NCBI GenBank assembly: GCA_024682075.1
Contig: JAIKZQ010000003.1
Location: forward strand, 1-64,000
Origin: Lachnospiraceae bacterium
GTDB taxonomy: Bacteria; Bacillota; Clostridia; Lachnospirales; Lachnospiraceae
Length of the DNA: 64,000 bases
Direction of reading: 5' to 3'
A program made the translations under genes and the position numbers. Position 1 is the stretch's first letter. Each line of letters starts with the position of its first letter. The notes beneath the pieces are model-generated. The model made no database searches. It was not told the DNA's origin and worked only from the letters and a program-made list of their open reading frames with translations. Shown one piece after another: positions 9,464-18,909 of this stretch.

Positions 9464-10900
9464 ATGTCAATCGATAAGAAATTAAAGGCAGTAGGAGATC
9501 ATAACCCCTGTATGACATGGAGATTCGGCGCAGATCCCTGGGCGCTTGTCTATGACAGAAGAGTATATCTGTACATGACAGCAGATGCTGCCGAGTATGA
9601 TGCCGACGGCAAGCTCATTACCAACAATTATTCAAGCATCAACACGATCAATGTCATCTCCTCCGCAGATCTTGTTAACTGGACGGATCACGGATTCATC
9701 AGGGCGGCGGGAAATGAAGGCGCGGCAAAGTGGGGCGGTAATTCATGGGCTCCCGCAGCAGCATACAAAAAGATTAACGGAAAGGATAAGTTCTTCCTTT
9801 ATTTTGCAAACAGCGGAAACGGCATCGCAGTGCTTGAGTCGGATTCTCCGACCGGACCGTTTGTTGATCCCATCGGAAAAGCACTCATCTCAAGAGATAC
9901 CCCTAACTGTGCATCCGTCACCTGGCTTTTCGACCCTGCAGTCCTTACCGACGATGACGGCAATTCATATCTGTATGTCGGCGGAGGCGTCCCTTCACCC
10001 GACAAGGCCTCGGATCCCGGCACTGCCAGAATGGTCAAGCTCGGCGATGACATGATAAGCCTTGACGGAGAGCCTGTAGCGATCGAGGGAGTCAAATTCC
10101 TGTTCGAGGATTCCGGCATCAACCGCATAGGAGATAAGTATTATTATTCATATTGTTCGAATTTCAGCATGAAAGAAGACGATGTGAAGGAACTCGGATT
10201 CGAGAACGGCGAGATCATCACCATGGAATCCGATGCGCCTCTCGGACAGTTCAAGTTCAGAAAGGGTGTTCTCAAGAATCCCGGTGCATTTTTCGGAATG
10301 GGCGGCAATAACCACCATTGCATGTTTGAGTTCAAGGGCAAATTCTATGTCGCATATCATGCAAGGATCCTTGAAGAGGCAATGGGAATGGACGGCGGAT
10401 ACCGCAGTACCAACATTGATTTCATGGGAATAGATGCAGACGGCGGCCCTGCTGTAGCAAAGGGAACGAGAAAAGGCGCAGAGCAGGTTGAAATGCTCGA
10501 TCCTTACACTAAGGTCAGTGCTGCCACCATGGGAAATGCTGCAGGAATAGATACCGTCAGCCTTGCCAACAAGGACGGCTCGGCACCCGATGTTACATAC
10601 GGTGAGATGATCCTTACCGGCATTCACACCGGAAGCTGGACGGGTGTTATGGGAGCGGATCTCGGAACCGGCTCACCCAAAGAGATCGCATACGAGGCAT
10701 GCGGAACAGGCAAGGGAAGCGTGTCGGTGAGGATAGGTGATCCTGAAGGAGAAGAGATCGCTAACATTTCCATAGATGTATCGGGAAGCGGAATAAGCGA
10801 ATTTTCGGCTCCCGTAAAGGCAGGCCTGACCGGTGTCGTCGATCTTTATTTTGTATTCGAGGGCGAAGGCTATATGCCTGTTTCATGGGTGCTCAGGTGA
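9464..10900 (+). CDS. Glycoside hydrolase family 43, intracellular
   Basis: A 478-residue enzyme with a five-bladed GH43 propeller, typically an arabinofuranosidase or xylosidase acting on arabinoxylan oligosaccharides. Candidate catalytic residues are Asp24 (RFGADPW, general base), Asp157 (LFDPAV, pKa modulator) and Glu215 (FEDSG, general acid). Residues about 350-478 resemble a CBM6-type beta-sandwich. There is no signal peptide, so it probably acts on imported oligosaccharides. The start is the ATG with AGGAG 7 nt upstream; an in-frame GTG at 9425 lies inside the stem-loop and is rejected. Substrate specificity cannot be fixed from sequence alone. No transporter gene is nearby. Confidence 0.85.
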   Translation: MSIDKKLKAVGDHNPCMTWRFGADPWALVYDRRVYLYMTADAAEYDADGKLITNNYSSINTINVISSADLVNWTDHGFIRAAGNEGAAKWGGNSWAPAAAYKKINGKDKFFLYFANSGNGIAVLESDSPTGPFVDPIGKALISRDTPNCASVTWLFDPAVLTDDDGNSYLYVGGGVPSPDKASDPGTARMVKLGDDMISLDGEPVAIEGVKFLFEDSGINRIGDKYYYSYCSNFSMKEDDVKELGFENGEIITMESDAPLGQFKFRKGVLKNPGAFFGMGGNNHHCMFEFKGKFYVAYHARILEEAMGMDGGYRSTNIDFMGIDADGGPAVAKGTRKGAEQVEMLDPYTKVSAATMGNAAGIDTVSLANKDGSAPDVTYGEMILTGIHTGSWTGVMGADLGTGSPKEIAYEACGTGKGSVSVRIGDPEGEEIANISIDVSGSGISEFSAPVKAGLTGVVDLYFVFEGEGYMPVSWVLR

Positions 10901-10936
10901 CCCTTTTCCGAAAAAAACAAAAAAGCCAAAAGATTG

Positions 10937-10965
10937 TTGACAAACGCGGATAAAATGAGTATATT
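10937..10965 (+). promoter_or_regulatory. Sigma-A promoter of rpsT
   Basis: A perfect TTGACA (10937-10942), 17-nt spacer and TATATT (10960-10965). It is among the strongest promoters in the window, as expected for a ribosomal protein gene. It leaves a leader of about 110 nt. Confidence 0.8.
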
Positions 10966-11084
10966 AGCAAAGTGTGTGATGTTTTAGCGCCTCGTGTCTC
11001 GCGGTTGATGCATCCCGTCAATGTATCCGGCTAAAGTCACTGGCACTTGATTTTTCGATTGTTGATTATTTTGGAGGTGTTACT

Positions 11085-11348
11085 TTGGCTAACATTAAGT
11101 CTGCTAAGAAGAGAGTACTTGTTGATCGCAGGAATGAAGAGAGAAACAAGGCTATCCGTTCTTCCGCTAAGACCGCTATGAAGAAGGTTTATACCGCAGT
11201 TGAGAGTGGTGATAAGAGCAAGGCAGAGGCTGAGCTCAAGGAGGCTACCAAGACTCTTGAGATGGCTTCTTCCAAGGGCGTTTATCACAAGAACAACGTA
11301 GCTCATAAGACTTCTAAGATGGCTAAGGCTGTTAACAAGATGGCTTAA
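11085..11348 (+). CDS. rpsT: 30S ribosomal protein S20
   Basis: An 87-residue basic helical protein beginning ANIKSAKKRV, the conserved S20 N-terminus. It binds 16S rRNA and helps 30S assembly. It starts at TTG with GGAGGTG 5 nt upstream, an inefficient start codon also common in S20 genes of other bacteria. It is followed by its own strong terminator. The order rpsT - lepA - hemW is conserved in Firmicutes. Confidence 0.97.
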   Translation: MANIKSAKKRVLVDRRNEERNKAIRSSAKTAMKKVYTAVESGDKSKAEAELKEATKTLEMASSKGVYHKNNVAHKTSKMAKAVNKMA

Positions 11349-11367
11349 GCACGAAACGTGTAACAGG

Positions 11368-11396
11368 ACCCCGGAAGCAATTCCGGGGTTTTTTTA
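11368..11396 (+). terminator. Rho-independent terminator of rpsT
   Basis: An 8-bp stem (ccccggaa 11369-11376 / ttccgggg 11381-11388) closed by a GCAA tetraloop, followed by seven T. Confidence 0.92.
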
Positions 11397-11528
11397 TGCC
11401 ACTGTTAATGATAAAATTGTGCAGTGTGTTTAATTACTCATATGCGCAACCATTGTGGATTCACAGAGTGTGCTTATGCATTATGTCACAGCGGCTGCCC
11501 GGATAAGTATGAATTAATTGAGGTTTTC

Positions 11529-13337
11529 ATGGATAAGAGTCTTATTAGGAATTTCTGCATAGTTGCCCATATCGATCACGGCAAATCGACGCTTGCCGAC
11601 AGGATCATTGAAAAAACAGGCCTTCTGACTGCAAGAGAAATGCAGGAGCAGGTCCTTGATAACATGGATCTTGAGAGAGAAAGAGGCATCACGATAAAGT
11701 CCCAGGCTGTCCGTACCGTCTATAAGGCGAATGACGGCAAGGAGTATATTTTTAATCTGATCGATACTCCGGGCCACGTGGACTTCAATTATGAGGTATC
11801 CAGGAGCCTTGCCGCTTGTGACGGTGCCATACTTGTGGTGGATGCCGCACAGGGCGTTGAGGCACAGACACTTGCCAATGTGTATCTTGCACTGGATCAT
11901 GACCTTGATGTTTTCCCTGTCATAAACAAGATCGACCTTCCCAGTGCAGAGCCCCAGAGAGTCAAGGATGAGATTGAGGATGTGATCGGCATAGAGGCTC
12001 AGGATGCTCCTCTTATTTCCGCCAAGAACGGAATAGGCATTGATGATGTTCTCGAAGCAATTGTAAACAGGATCCCTGCACCCAAAGGTGATGAAAATGC
12101 TCCGCTCTCAGCGCTGATCTTTGATTCTCTTTATGATTCATATAAGGGAGTCATCGTGTTCGTGCGTGTCATGAACGGCACGGTCAAAAAAGGCACCAGT
12201 ATAAAGATGATGGCAACCGGAGCCTGCGAGGAAGTTGTTGAGGTCGGATACTTCGGAGCAGGACGTTTCATTCCCTGTGATGAACTTTCCGCGGGAATGG
12301 TCGGATACATCACCGCATCGATCAAGACATTATCGGAGACTGCCGTGGGAGATACGGTCACCGAAGCGGATAATCCCTGCAGCGAGCCTTTGCCCGGATA
12401 CAAGAAAGTGCAGCCCGTCGTCTACTGTGGAGTTTATCCCGCAGACAGTGCCAAGTATGAAGATCTTAAGGAGGCTCTTGAAAAGCTTCAGCTTAATGAT
12501 GCCTCTCTTTTCTATGAGCCCGAGACATCGCTTGCACTTGGATTTGGCTTCAGGTGCGGATTCCTCGGCCTTCTTCACCTTGACATCATTCAGGAGAGGC
12601 TTGAAAGAGAGTATGATCTTGATCTGGTCACGACTGCACCTTCGGTTGTGTACAAGGTCTACAAGACCGACGGCACTGTCATCGATCTTACCAATCCCTC
12701 AAATCTTCCCGATCCCAGTGAGATTGATTATATGGAGGAGCCTATAGTAAATGCTGAGATCATGGTCACCAAGGATTTCGTCGGATCAATCATGGAATTG
12801 TGCCAGCAAAGGCGCGGACGCTATATCAGCATGGAATACATTGAAGCCGGAAGAGCGCTGATCAAGTATGAGCTTCCGTTAAATGAGATAATCTATGATT
12901 TCTTCGATGCTCTCAAGTCCAGATCAAGAGGATATGCTTCATTCGATTATGACCTTAAGGGCTACGAGAAGAGCTCACTGGTCAAGCTCGATATCCTGAT
13001 CAACAAGGAACAGGTGGATGCACTCAGCTTCATAGTACATTCCGATTCCGCTTATGAAAGAGGAAGGAGGATGTGTGAGAAGCTTAAGGATGAGATCCCC
13101 AGGCATCTGTTCGAGATCCCCATCCAGGCATGCGTCGGAGGCAGAGTAATTGCAAGAGAGACCGTGAAGGCCATGAGAAAGGATGTCCTGGCAAAGTGCT
13201 ACGGCGGTGACATCACCCGTAAGAAGAAACTGCTCGAAAAGCAGAAAGAAGGCAAGAAGAGAATGAGACAGGTGGGAAATGTAGAGATCCCTCAGTCCGC
13301 ATTCATGAGCGTTCTCAAGCTTGACGACGATAACTGA
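11529..13337 (+). CDS. lepA: Elongation factor 4 (ribosome back-translocase)
   Basis: A 602-residue GTPase of the LepA/EF4 family. The G1 motif AHIDHGKST, switch DTPGHVDF and NKIDLP are all present. The EF-G-like domains and the LepA-specific C-terminal domain (ending [16 protein letters not shown] sequence) follow. LepA acts on stalled or immature ribosomes. The start is the ATG at 11529, after TGAGG, giving [20 protein letters not shown]; a longer in-frame extension upstream is not family-like. I see no clear promoter in the 130 bases between the rpsT terminator and this start. Confidence 0.97.
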   Translation: MDKSLIRNFCIVAHIDHGKSTLADRIIEKTGLLTAREMQEQVLDNMDLERERGITIKSQAVRTVYKANDGKEYIFNLIDTPGHVDFNYEVSRSLAACDGAILVVDAAQGVEAQTLANVYLALDHDLDVFPVINKIDLPSAEPQRVKDEIEDVIGIEAQDAPLISAKNGIGIDDVLEAIVNRIPAPKGDENAPLSALIFDSLYDSYKGVIVFVRVMNGTVKKGTSIKMMATGACEEVVEVGYFGAGRFIPCDELSAGMVGYITASIKTLSETAVGDTVTEADNPCSEPLPGYKKVQPVVYCGVYPADSAKYEDLKEALEKLQLNDASLFYEPETSLALGFGFRCGFLGLLHLDIIQERLEREYDLDLVTTAPSVVYKVYKTDGTVIDLTNPSNLPDPSEIDYMEEPIVNAEIMVTKDFVGSIMELCQQRRGRYISMEYIEAGRALIKYELPLNEIIYDFFDALKSRSRGYASFDYDLKGYEKSSLVKLDILINKEQVDALSFIVHSDSAYERGRRMCEKLKDEIPRHLFEIPIQACVGGRVIARETVKAMRKDVLAKCYGGDITRKKKLLEKQKEGKKRMRQVGNVEIPQSAFMSVLKLDDDN

Positions 13338-13392
13338 CACTCTTGCGATGCAGGATTTTACGGACCGGTATTAAATGGCACGGAGGCAGGAT

Positions 13393-14517
13393 ATGGCTGA
13401 ACTTTACATACACATACCATTTTGTGTCAGAAAATGTCTTTATTGTGATTTTTGTTCTTTCCCGGCCGACAGGGACATGCAGGAAAATTATGTCCGGGCT
13501 TTATGTGAAGAATTGGTTTTTTCCGGAGAAGAGAGGTGCAGTGCCTCTCTTTCTTCTGTTTTTATAGGAGGCGGAACGCCTTCTTCGCTTCCTGCCGAAC
13601 ACATTATCACGGTCATGAAATGTGTCAGGGAGCACTTTGATGTCAGTGATGATGCCGAGATCACGATCGAGTGCAATCCCGGGACGGTTGATGCGGATAA
13701 GCTGCATGCCTATGCCGAAGCCGGAATAAACCGAATCAGTTTCGGGCTTCAGTCCGCGGATGACGTGGAACTTAAAACGCTGGGAAGGATCCATACATAT
13801 GATGATTTCCTGAATAGCTACCGCCTGGCAGCTGAGGCGGGTTTTTCCAACATTAATGTGGACCTGATGAGCGGCATTCCGGGGCAGAGTCTGTCAAGCT
13901 GGGAGAGCACTCTGAGAAAGACGTGTTCGCTGGATCCCGTGCCCGCCCACATATCGGCATACAGTCTGATCGTGGAAGAGGAGACCCCGTTTGGCGAGAT
14001 GATGAAGGACGGCAGACTTGATGTCCCTGATGAAGATCTCGACAGGGAAATGTATCACATGACTTCCCGGATACTTTCCGAATACGGGTACTCAAGGTAT
14101 GAGATATCCAACTATGCACTTGACGGCCACGAGTGCAGGCATAACGTCGGCTACTGGACGGGAGTTCCTTATTACGGTGCGGGACTGGATGCATCCTCTT
14201 ATTACGGTGATGCCAGATATGCCAATACGGACGATATCATTAGCTATATAAAGGATCCGGTTGTCGGCCATTTTCAGATAGAAAAGCTCGGCATGCAGGA
14301 TCTCATGAGTGAGTTCATGATACTGGGACTGCGCATGATAAAGGGAGTGAGTGCCGGGGAATTCTCGAAGAGATTTTCCCGTGATCTTTTCGATGTGTAC
14401 GCATCTCAGATAGAAAAGCATGTAAAAGAAGGACTCCTGGTTACGGAAGACGGAAACGTATTCCTTTCCGAAAGGGGACTGGACCTTGCAAACCATGTCA
14501 TGCAGTCGTTTATCTGA
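13393..14517 (+). CDS. hemW: HemW, radical SAM heme chaperone
   Basis: A 374-residue radical SAM protein. It has the CxxxCxxC cluster motif (IPFCVRKCLYCDF), GGGTPSSL, and the HemN C-terminal domain. HemW binds heme and delivers it to respiratory enzymes; it was formerly annotated as oxygen-independent coproporphyrinogen oxidase. The start is placed at 13393 because GGAGG (13382-13386) sits 6 nt upstream; an ATG at 13375 precedes that site. It lies 55 bp after lepA, a conserved pairing. Confidence 0.92.
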   Translation: MAELYIHIPFCVRKCLYCDFCSFPADRDMQENYVRALCEELVFSGEERCSASLSSVFIGGGTPSSLPAEHIITVMKCVREHFDVSDDAEITIECNPGTVDADKLHAYAEAGINRISFGLQSADDVELKTLGRIHTYDDFLNSYRLAAEAGFSNINVDLMSGIPGQSLSSWESTLRKTCSLDPVPAHISAYSLIVEEETPFGEMMKDGRLDVPDEDLDREMYHMTSRILSEYGYSRYEISNYALDGHECRHNVGYWTGVPYYGAGLDASSYYGDARYANTDDIISYIKDPVVGHFQIEKLGMQDLMSEFMILGLRMIKGVSAGEFSKRFSRDLFDVYASQIEKHVKEGLLVTEDGNVFLSERGLDLANHVMQSFI

Positions 14518-14551
14518 TCATTTCGGCCCTATATCGGTTCAAGCCTTTAAG

Positions 14552-14580
14552 TTGATAAATTACTGAAAAATTAATATAAT
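14552..14580 (+). promoter_or_regulatory. Sigma-A promoter of the FHA/kinase operon
   Basis: TTGATA (14552-14557), 17-nt spacer, consensus TATAAT (14575-14580), with an A/T-rich downstream leader of about 65 nt. It is the only clear promoter seen before 28745, so nine genes may form one transcript. Confidence 0.75.
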
Positions 14581-14651
14581 AAACTGTATATATTTGAAAT
14601 ATCTTCTACGTACAAAAACATATTAAACTACATTCGAAACGGGGGAAGAAT

Positions 14652-16148
14652 ATGAGAAAAAAGAATGTTTTTTTCCTGAAGAATTTTTGTGCGATTGCAC
14701 TGTTTGCAATGGCACTTATTTTGCTGCCGATCAATGTGCAGGCACTCGAGAGTAATCTTGATGATTATTTTGCTTTCATTTTGGATGACACAGGAAATGT
14801 CTGGTCTCTTGGATTCATAGTGGATCTCGGAAATGACGGACAGAGGATATATGCATACAAGTCTGATGAAACAGCAGACTCTCATCTTATGGCTTTTGCA
14901 CCCGACAGGGTTTCGTCAGCAGGTATAGCATACCGTGAAGCTGTTGATGAGGTTGGCATCTGGCAGCTTCTTACCCGCATAAATTCACCCAAAGGAATAA
15001 CTGAGATCGTAGCTCCCAATCAGAGGGAAACCTATACTGCGGTATATGTCACCGAAGGCGAAGTTGTAGCTGTTAACGGCATTCGCTTTATAAACAGTTA
15101 TAAGGTCTATGATGACGGTACCGCGATATTTGCACTGAACAGGGATCTCAGTGACATTTACATCACTCCCGGGATCCTCCTTGATTCGCAGGGAAGATGT
15201 GCGGGAATAATCGTAAACGAATCGGTTGCATACGCTGACTGGTTCGATGAGGGAATTTATACGGGCGCCACATCGCCTTCATCCGGCGGTAACGGTTCGG
15301 GCACTGAACCTCAGGGACCTCCCGAGCAGGGCGGCAATACCAATCCCGGAGGAAATGCAGGACCGGGCGGAACAGGAACCGATACCGGAACCGAACCTGT
15401 CGAGGAAGTAAGACCTACCGATCTTCCTGTCGTTGAGCCCGAACCCATAGTGGAAGAAGATGATGACGATGAAGACGAGGATGAGGACGAAGATGATGAA
15501 GATGAAGACGATGAAAGGGGTTCTTCGACTTCTTCAGGTCTGAATACCACAGCCATCATCATCATTGCAGCATCTTCTCTTGCCATACTGATCATCGTGG
15601 TGGTGATCATCATTATCATTTCAAAGAGCAAAAAAAATAAGGCAGCTCCGCCTCAAAACGGCCCCGGAGTCATTCCGCCGGCTTCATCCGACGGTCAGAG
15701 CTATCAGACACCTGTTCAGACTCCTGCTCAGCCTTATGCCCAGACACCTGCCCAGGCACCTGCCCAGACACCAGTCCAGCCACCTGTCCAGGCACCCGTC
15801 CAGACACCCGTTCAGCCGGTGTCCCAGCCGGCATCCGGCAGCCTGTTCCTTGTCTGCACCGGCGGATATCAGGATGGTCAGGAGTTCCCTGTTAACGGAG
15901 TGGTGACGATGGGAAGAGATCCGGGCTGCACGATCAGGTATCCCGGTGATTATGCCGGCATCAGCAGGGAACATGCGGTCCTTACCGTAAGGAATGACAA
16001 GATCTATCTGATCGATACATCATCAACGGGCGTTTTCCTTGATAAGACTCAGGCAAGGATACCTTCGAATCAGCAGACCGAAATAGCTGTAGGAGATATT
16101 TTCTATCTCGGTGAGAGGAAGAACCAGTTCCGGTTAGTCAGAAAATAA
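14652..16148 (+). CDS. Membrane FHA protein with degenerate trypsin-like ectodomain
   Basis: A 498-residue type I membrane protein. It has a signal peptide (about 8-33), an extracytoplasmic domain (about 34-200), a Gly/Pro-rich linker, an acidic run of Asp/Glu (about 262-292) and a membrane helix (about 300-325). A Pro/Gln/Thr repeat linker and a cytoplasmic FHA domain (about 395-498; GRDPG, SREHA) follow. The ectodomain follows the trypsin/HtrA strand pattern of the next gene, with the GILLDSQGRCAGI stretch where GNSGGPLV...GIVIGI would be. His and Ser of the triad are not present. I infer a pseudoprotease. FHA domains bind phospho-Thr peptides. First gene of the operon; RBS GGGGGAAG. Confidence 0.75.
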   Translation: MRKKNVFFLKNFCAIALFAMALILLPINVQALESNLDDYFAFILDDTGNVWSLGFIVDLGNDGQRIYAYKSDETADSHLMAFAPDRVSSAGIAYREAVDEVGIWQLLTRINSPKGITEIVAPNQRETYTAVYVTEGEVVAVNGIRFINSYKVYDDGTAIFALNRDLSDIYITPGILLDSQGRCAGIIVNESVAYADWFDEGIYTGATSPSSGGNGSGTEPQGPPEQGGNTNPGGNAGPGGTGTDTGTEPVEEVRPTDLPVVEPEPIVEEDDDDEDEDEDEDDEDEDDERGSSTSSGLNTTAIIIIAASSLAILIIVVVIIIIISKSKKNKAAPPQNGPGVIPPASSDGQSYQTPVQTPAQPYAQTPAQAPAQTPVQPPVQAPVQTPVQPVSQPASGSLFLVCTGGYQDGQEFPVNGVVTMGRDPGCTIRYPGDYAGISREHAVLTVRNDKIYLIDTSSTGVFLDKTQARIPSNQQTEIAVGDIFYLGERKNQFRLVRK

Positions 16149-16170
16149 ATCTTTGGTATAAGGATTCAAG

Positions 16171-17745
16171 ATGAGAAAAACATGTCATAAGTTCAGAAAG
16201 TCCGGAATTTGCAGAATATGCTTTGTCATGACGGTGATGGCGTCACTTGTCTTATCAATGATGTCGTTTCCGAACAAAATGACCAGAGTAAGTGCTGCAA
16301 CCGGCTTTTCGGGATCACCGCTTTCTGTTGCCAAGCAGGGTGTCGTGAGGATAGTCCAGGCGGATAATATAGAAGATCCGGAATACCTGGCTCTCGGATC
16401 GGGATTCGGTGTGGGCGTGATTGGTGAAGAAACGGACATTTTCGTGACAAACCGCCATGTCGTGTATAACGAATATACAGGCAGGATCAGTGATTATGTA
16501 TATATCCTGCTTGACGACGAGGCACTCACCATCGTTACGAGCATGAGCGGATATTCCTTCGAGACCAATCCCGATCATATGATCAGATGCAGTGTTCTCT
16601 ATCCCACGGATGATGATCCGGAATATCCCGACATAGCAATCTTAAAGGCAGAGCGTCCCGTTCCCGGAAGGCATGCTCTTCAGCTTCAGAGCGCTCAGCT
16701 TGCCGATGACGGCATAGCCGTTTATGCGATAGGCTATCCCGGCAGTGCCGATGATATGGGGACTTCTTATAATTCAAGCGGGACACAGGCCATGACTCCG
16801 ATCCCGGCTTCCATCGAAGCATCTACCATAACCGATGGCATTCTTTCGAGAAAGATGCGTTTCAGTTCTGCCGATGACACCTGGGTCATCCAGCAGACAG
16901 CTCAGATCAATCACGGTAATTCCGGCGGTCCTCTTGTCACTGAGGATGGAATCGTCATAGGCATCAATACCTACGGCATGGGCGGTGAACTTTCCGATAA
17001 CGGACTCAGTGAGTATAAGCTTGCAGTATTCGCAGATTATGCGATAGCCCAGCTGGAAAACCTGGGAATAGAATATAATGTCTTCCCTGAAACGGATGAA
17101 GATGATGAAGATGAGGATGATGACGAGGACGAAGATGAGGATGAAGATGTCAGGGATGAAGAAAATGACATCAGTGTTTATCTCTGGATCCTGGTCATTG
17201 CACTTGCCGTTCTGCTGGTAGTGTTCATAGTGATCCTGATCGTTGTTCTGGCAAAGAGAAAACGCAGGAAAAAACAAATGATCCAGGGATATCCGCCAAA
17301 TGGTCCTGTTCCGATGGATCCTCCCCTCGTCCACGACAGCAATACGATCCCTGTGCCTCCTGTCCGGAATTCTTTTGAACCTGTAATGAGCGTTCCAAAC
17401 GTTCCGATGCAGCCGGCTACATCCGGCACAGGAGAATTCAGGCTTCAGGCGCTCGGCGGAACGATGGCGGGCAGGTCGTTCCCCATACAGGGTGAGATCG
17501 CACTCGGACGTGATCCCGCGAGATGTCAGGTCCTTTATCCCGGTTCTACAAAGGGCGTCAGCGGATATCACTGCAGGCTGTATTTTGCGGACAGCAGTCT
17601 TATTCTTGAAGACATGGGATCTTCCTTCGGAACCTATTACAAGGGCAGAAGGATCAATCCCGGAGAAAAGATAGCACTTAATCCCGGGGATGTATTCTAT
17701 CTCGGGCATGAAGCCGAAAGCTTCAGGATAGACTTTATCATGTAA
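16171..17745 (+). CDS. Membrane-anchored trypsin-like serine protease with cytoplasmic FHA domain
   Basis: A 524-residue protein. It has an N-terminal signal (about 15-43) and an extracytoplasmic S1C/HtrA-like protease domain. The triad appears intact: His96 (TNRHVV), Asp154 (YPDIAIL) and Ser251 (HGNSGGPL). An acidic Asp/Glu tract (about 307-328), a membrane helix (about 332-357) with a following Lys/Arg stop, a Pro-rich linker and a C-terminal FHA domain (about 423-520; GRDPA, SGYHC) follow. There is no PDZ domain, unlike HtrA. The architecture suggests inside-to-outside control: phospho-Thr binding in the cytoplasm could localise or gate the external protease. It has the same domain order as the preceding gene. 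Confidence 0.85.
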   Translation: MRKTCHKFRKSGICRICFVMTVMASLVLSMMSFPNKMTRVSAATGFSGSPLSVAKQGVVRIVQADNIEDPEYLALGSGFGVGVIGEETDIFVTNRHVVYNEYTGRISDYVYILLDDEALTIVTSMSGYSFETNPDHMIRCSVLYPTDDDPEYPDIAILKAERPVPGRHALQLQSAQLADDGIAVYAIGYPGSADDMGTSYNSSGTQAMTPIPASIEASTITDGILSRKMRFSSADDTWVIQQTAQINHGNSGGPLVTEDGIVIGINTYGMGGELSDNGLSEYKLAVFADYAIAQLENLGIEYNVFPETDEDDEDEDDDEDEDEDEDVRDEENDISVYLWILVIALAVLLVVFIVILIVVLAKRKRRKKQMIQGYPPNGPVPMDPPLVHDSNTIPVPPVRNSFEPVMSVPNVPMQPATSGTGEFRLQALGGTMAGRSFPIQGEIALGRDPARCQVLYPGSTKGVSGYHCRLYFADSSLILEDMGSSFGTYYKGRRINPGEKIALNPGDVFYLGHEAESFRIDFIM

Positions 17746-17793
17746 AAACTAATCGCAGGATGAATGATAATTCATACTGACAGGAGGAACATT

Positions 17794-18909
17794 ATGGATT
17801 TCAATCAGGATTTCAGGCAATGCCCCAACGGACACTGGTATGATTCTAAATTGTCTACGGCTTGCCCTATATGTTCCGCAGCCTCGGCAGCCCCTTCGGG
17901 CGCATTAGAGGATTACGGTGCGACCGAACCTATAATGAACAGCAGCATTAATATCCAGCCGGCGCCTTCATTCGGAGTGGAGAGCTTCGGGACTACCGGC
18001 TCTGTTCCCGGCGGTAACGGTTTTGAGGCTCCTCCGGCATTCGGAGTTGAGGATTTTGGAACAACGGCGTCGTCTGCGGCCGGCAACGGATTCCCCCAGA
18101 CATCTTCGTTTGGTGTTCAGAATTTCGGGACCACAGGCTCTGTTCCCGGAGGAAGCGGATTTGAAAGCTATGGTCCTACCGAGCCCATAATGCCCGGCGG
18201 GGGATTTAATGCGGCGCCTGCATCCGGGTTGGAGAGTTACGGAGCTACTGAACCTATAATGAGCGGCTCTGGATTCAACCCTGCTCCTGCATTCGGCGTT
18301 GAGAATTTCGGAGCTACAGGCTCTGTTCCCGGTGGAAACGGTTTTGAAAGCTATGGTCCTACCGAACCCATAATGCCCGGCGGAGGATTTAATCCCTCAC
18401 CTGCCCCCGGCATTGAAAGTTACGGTCCGACAGAACCTATCACAAACAGCGGGTTTGGCGGATTTAATCCGGGCGGGGCTTCAATACCTGATTTTGATCA
18501 TAACAGCGGAATTGAGAATTTTGATGCCGTCAAACCTGTCGTGAACGGAAGCGCTCAGCCCGTTCAGCCTGTTGTCGGATGGCTTGTCTGCACAGAGGGC
18601 CCCGATAAGGGACGCGATTACAGGATCCATGAAGGATACAATAATATCGGACGTTCGCAGCATATGGACATATGCATCGCGGGCGATCCCAAGGTCAGCA
18701 GCCAAAAGCATGCACTGATCGCATTTGATCCCGAGGAGAAAGCATTTTTCTTCAGCCCCGGCGAAGGAACGAACCTTCTCAAGTATAACGGCAAGCTTTT
18801 GATGATGCCCGAAAAGATAGGCAAAGGTGACATCCTTACGATAGGCGATTCCAAATTCCGTTTTGTCCCCTTTGTAGATGAGGATTTTTCCTGGGAAGTA
18901 TCGGAGTAA
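17794..18909 (+). CDS. Zinc-ribbon / Thr-motif repeat / FHA adaptor protein
   Basis: A 371-residue soluble protein. The N-terminal zinc ribbon uses C10, H14, C24 and C27 (CPNGH...CPIC). Residues about 35-245 are imperfect repeats of two alternating units: YGxTEPIM (five copies) and FGTTGS-like (four copies), joined by Gly/Asn/Pro-rich spacers. A C-terminal FHA domain (about 265-360; IGRSQ, SSQKHA) follows. I infer a phospho-adaptor: the repeated Thr, with Ile at +3 in TEPI, would suit kinase phosphorylation and FHA recognition. The start at 17794 has AGGAGG 7 nt upstream; an ATG at 17764 precedes it. Confidence 0.75.
   Translation: MDFNQDFRQCPNGHWYDSKLSTACPICSAASAAPSGALEDYGATEPIMNSSINIQPAPSFGVESFGTTGSVPGGNGFEAPPAFGVEDFGTTASSAAGNGFPQTSSFGVQNFGTTGSVPGGSGFESYGPTEPIMPGGGFNAAPASGLESYGATEPIMSGSGFNPAPAFGVENFGATGSVPGGNGFESYGPTEPIMPGGGFNPSPAPGIESYGPTEPITNSGFGGFNPGGASIPDFDHNSGIENFDAVKPVVNGSAQPVQPVVGWLVCTEGPDKGRDYRIHEGYNNIGRSQHMDICIAGDPKVSSQKHALIAFDPEEKAFFFSPGEGTNLLKYNGKLLMMPEKIGKGDILTIGDSKFRFVPFVDEDFSWEVSE
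17910..18470 (+). repeat. Imperfect coding tandem repeats in the FHA adaptor gene
   Basis: Alternating repeat units of about 60-90 bases encode YGxTEPIM and FGxTGS motifs separated by Gly/Pro/Phe spacers. The segments at about 18140-18210 and 18320-18390 are nearly identical at DNA level, showing recent duplication. The repeats could expand or contract by slippage or recombination. Confidence 0.75.

Noticed and set aside
15311..15631. Minus-strand frame with a run of Ser
   Set aside because: It is the complement of the Asp/Glu-rich tract of the FHA gene at 14652.
17910..18470. Repeats that could be taken for a CRISPR array
   Set aside because: The units are imperfect, in-frame and coding, with repeat lengths set by the protein motif. 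There are no unique spacers of constant length and no cas genes.
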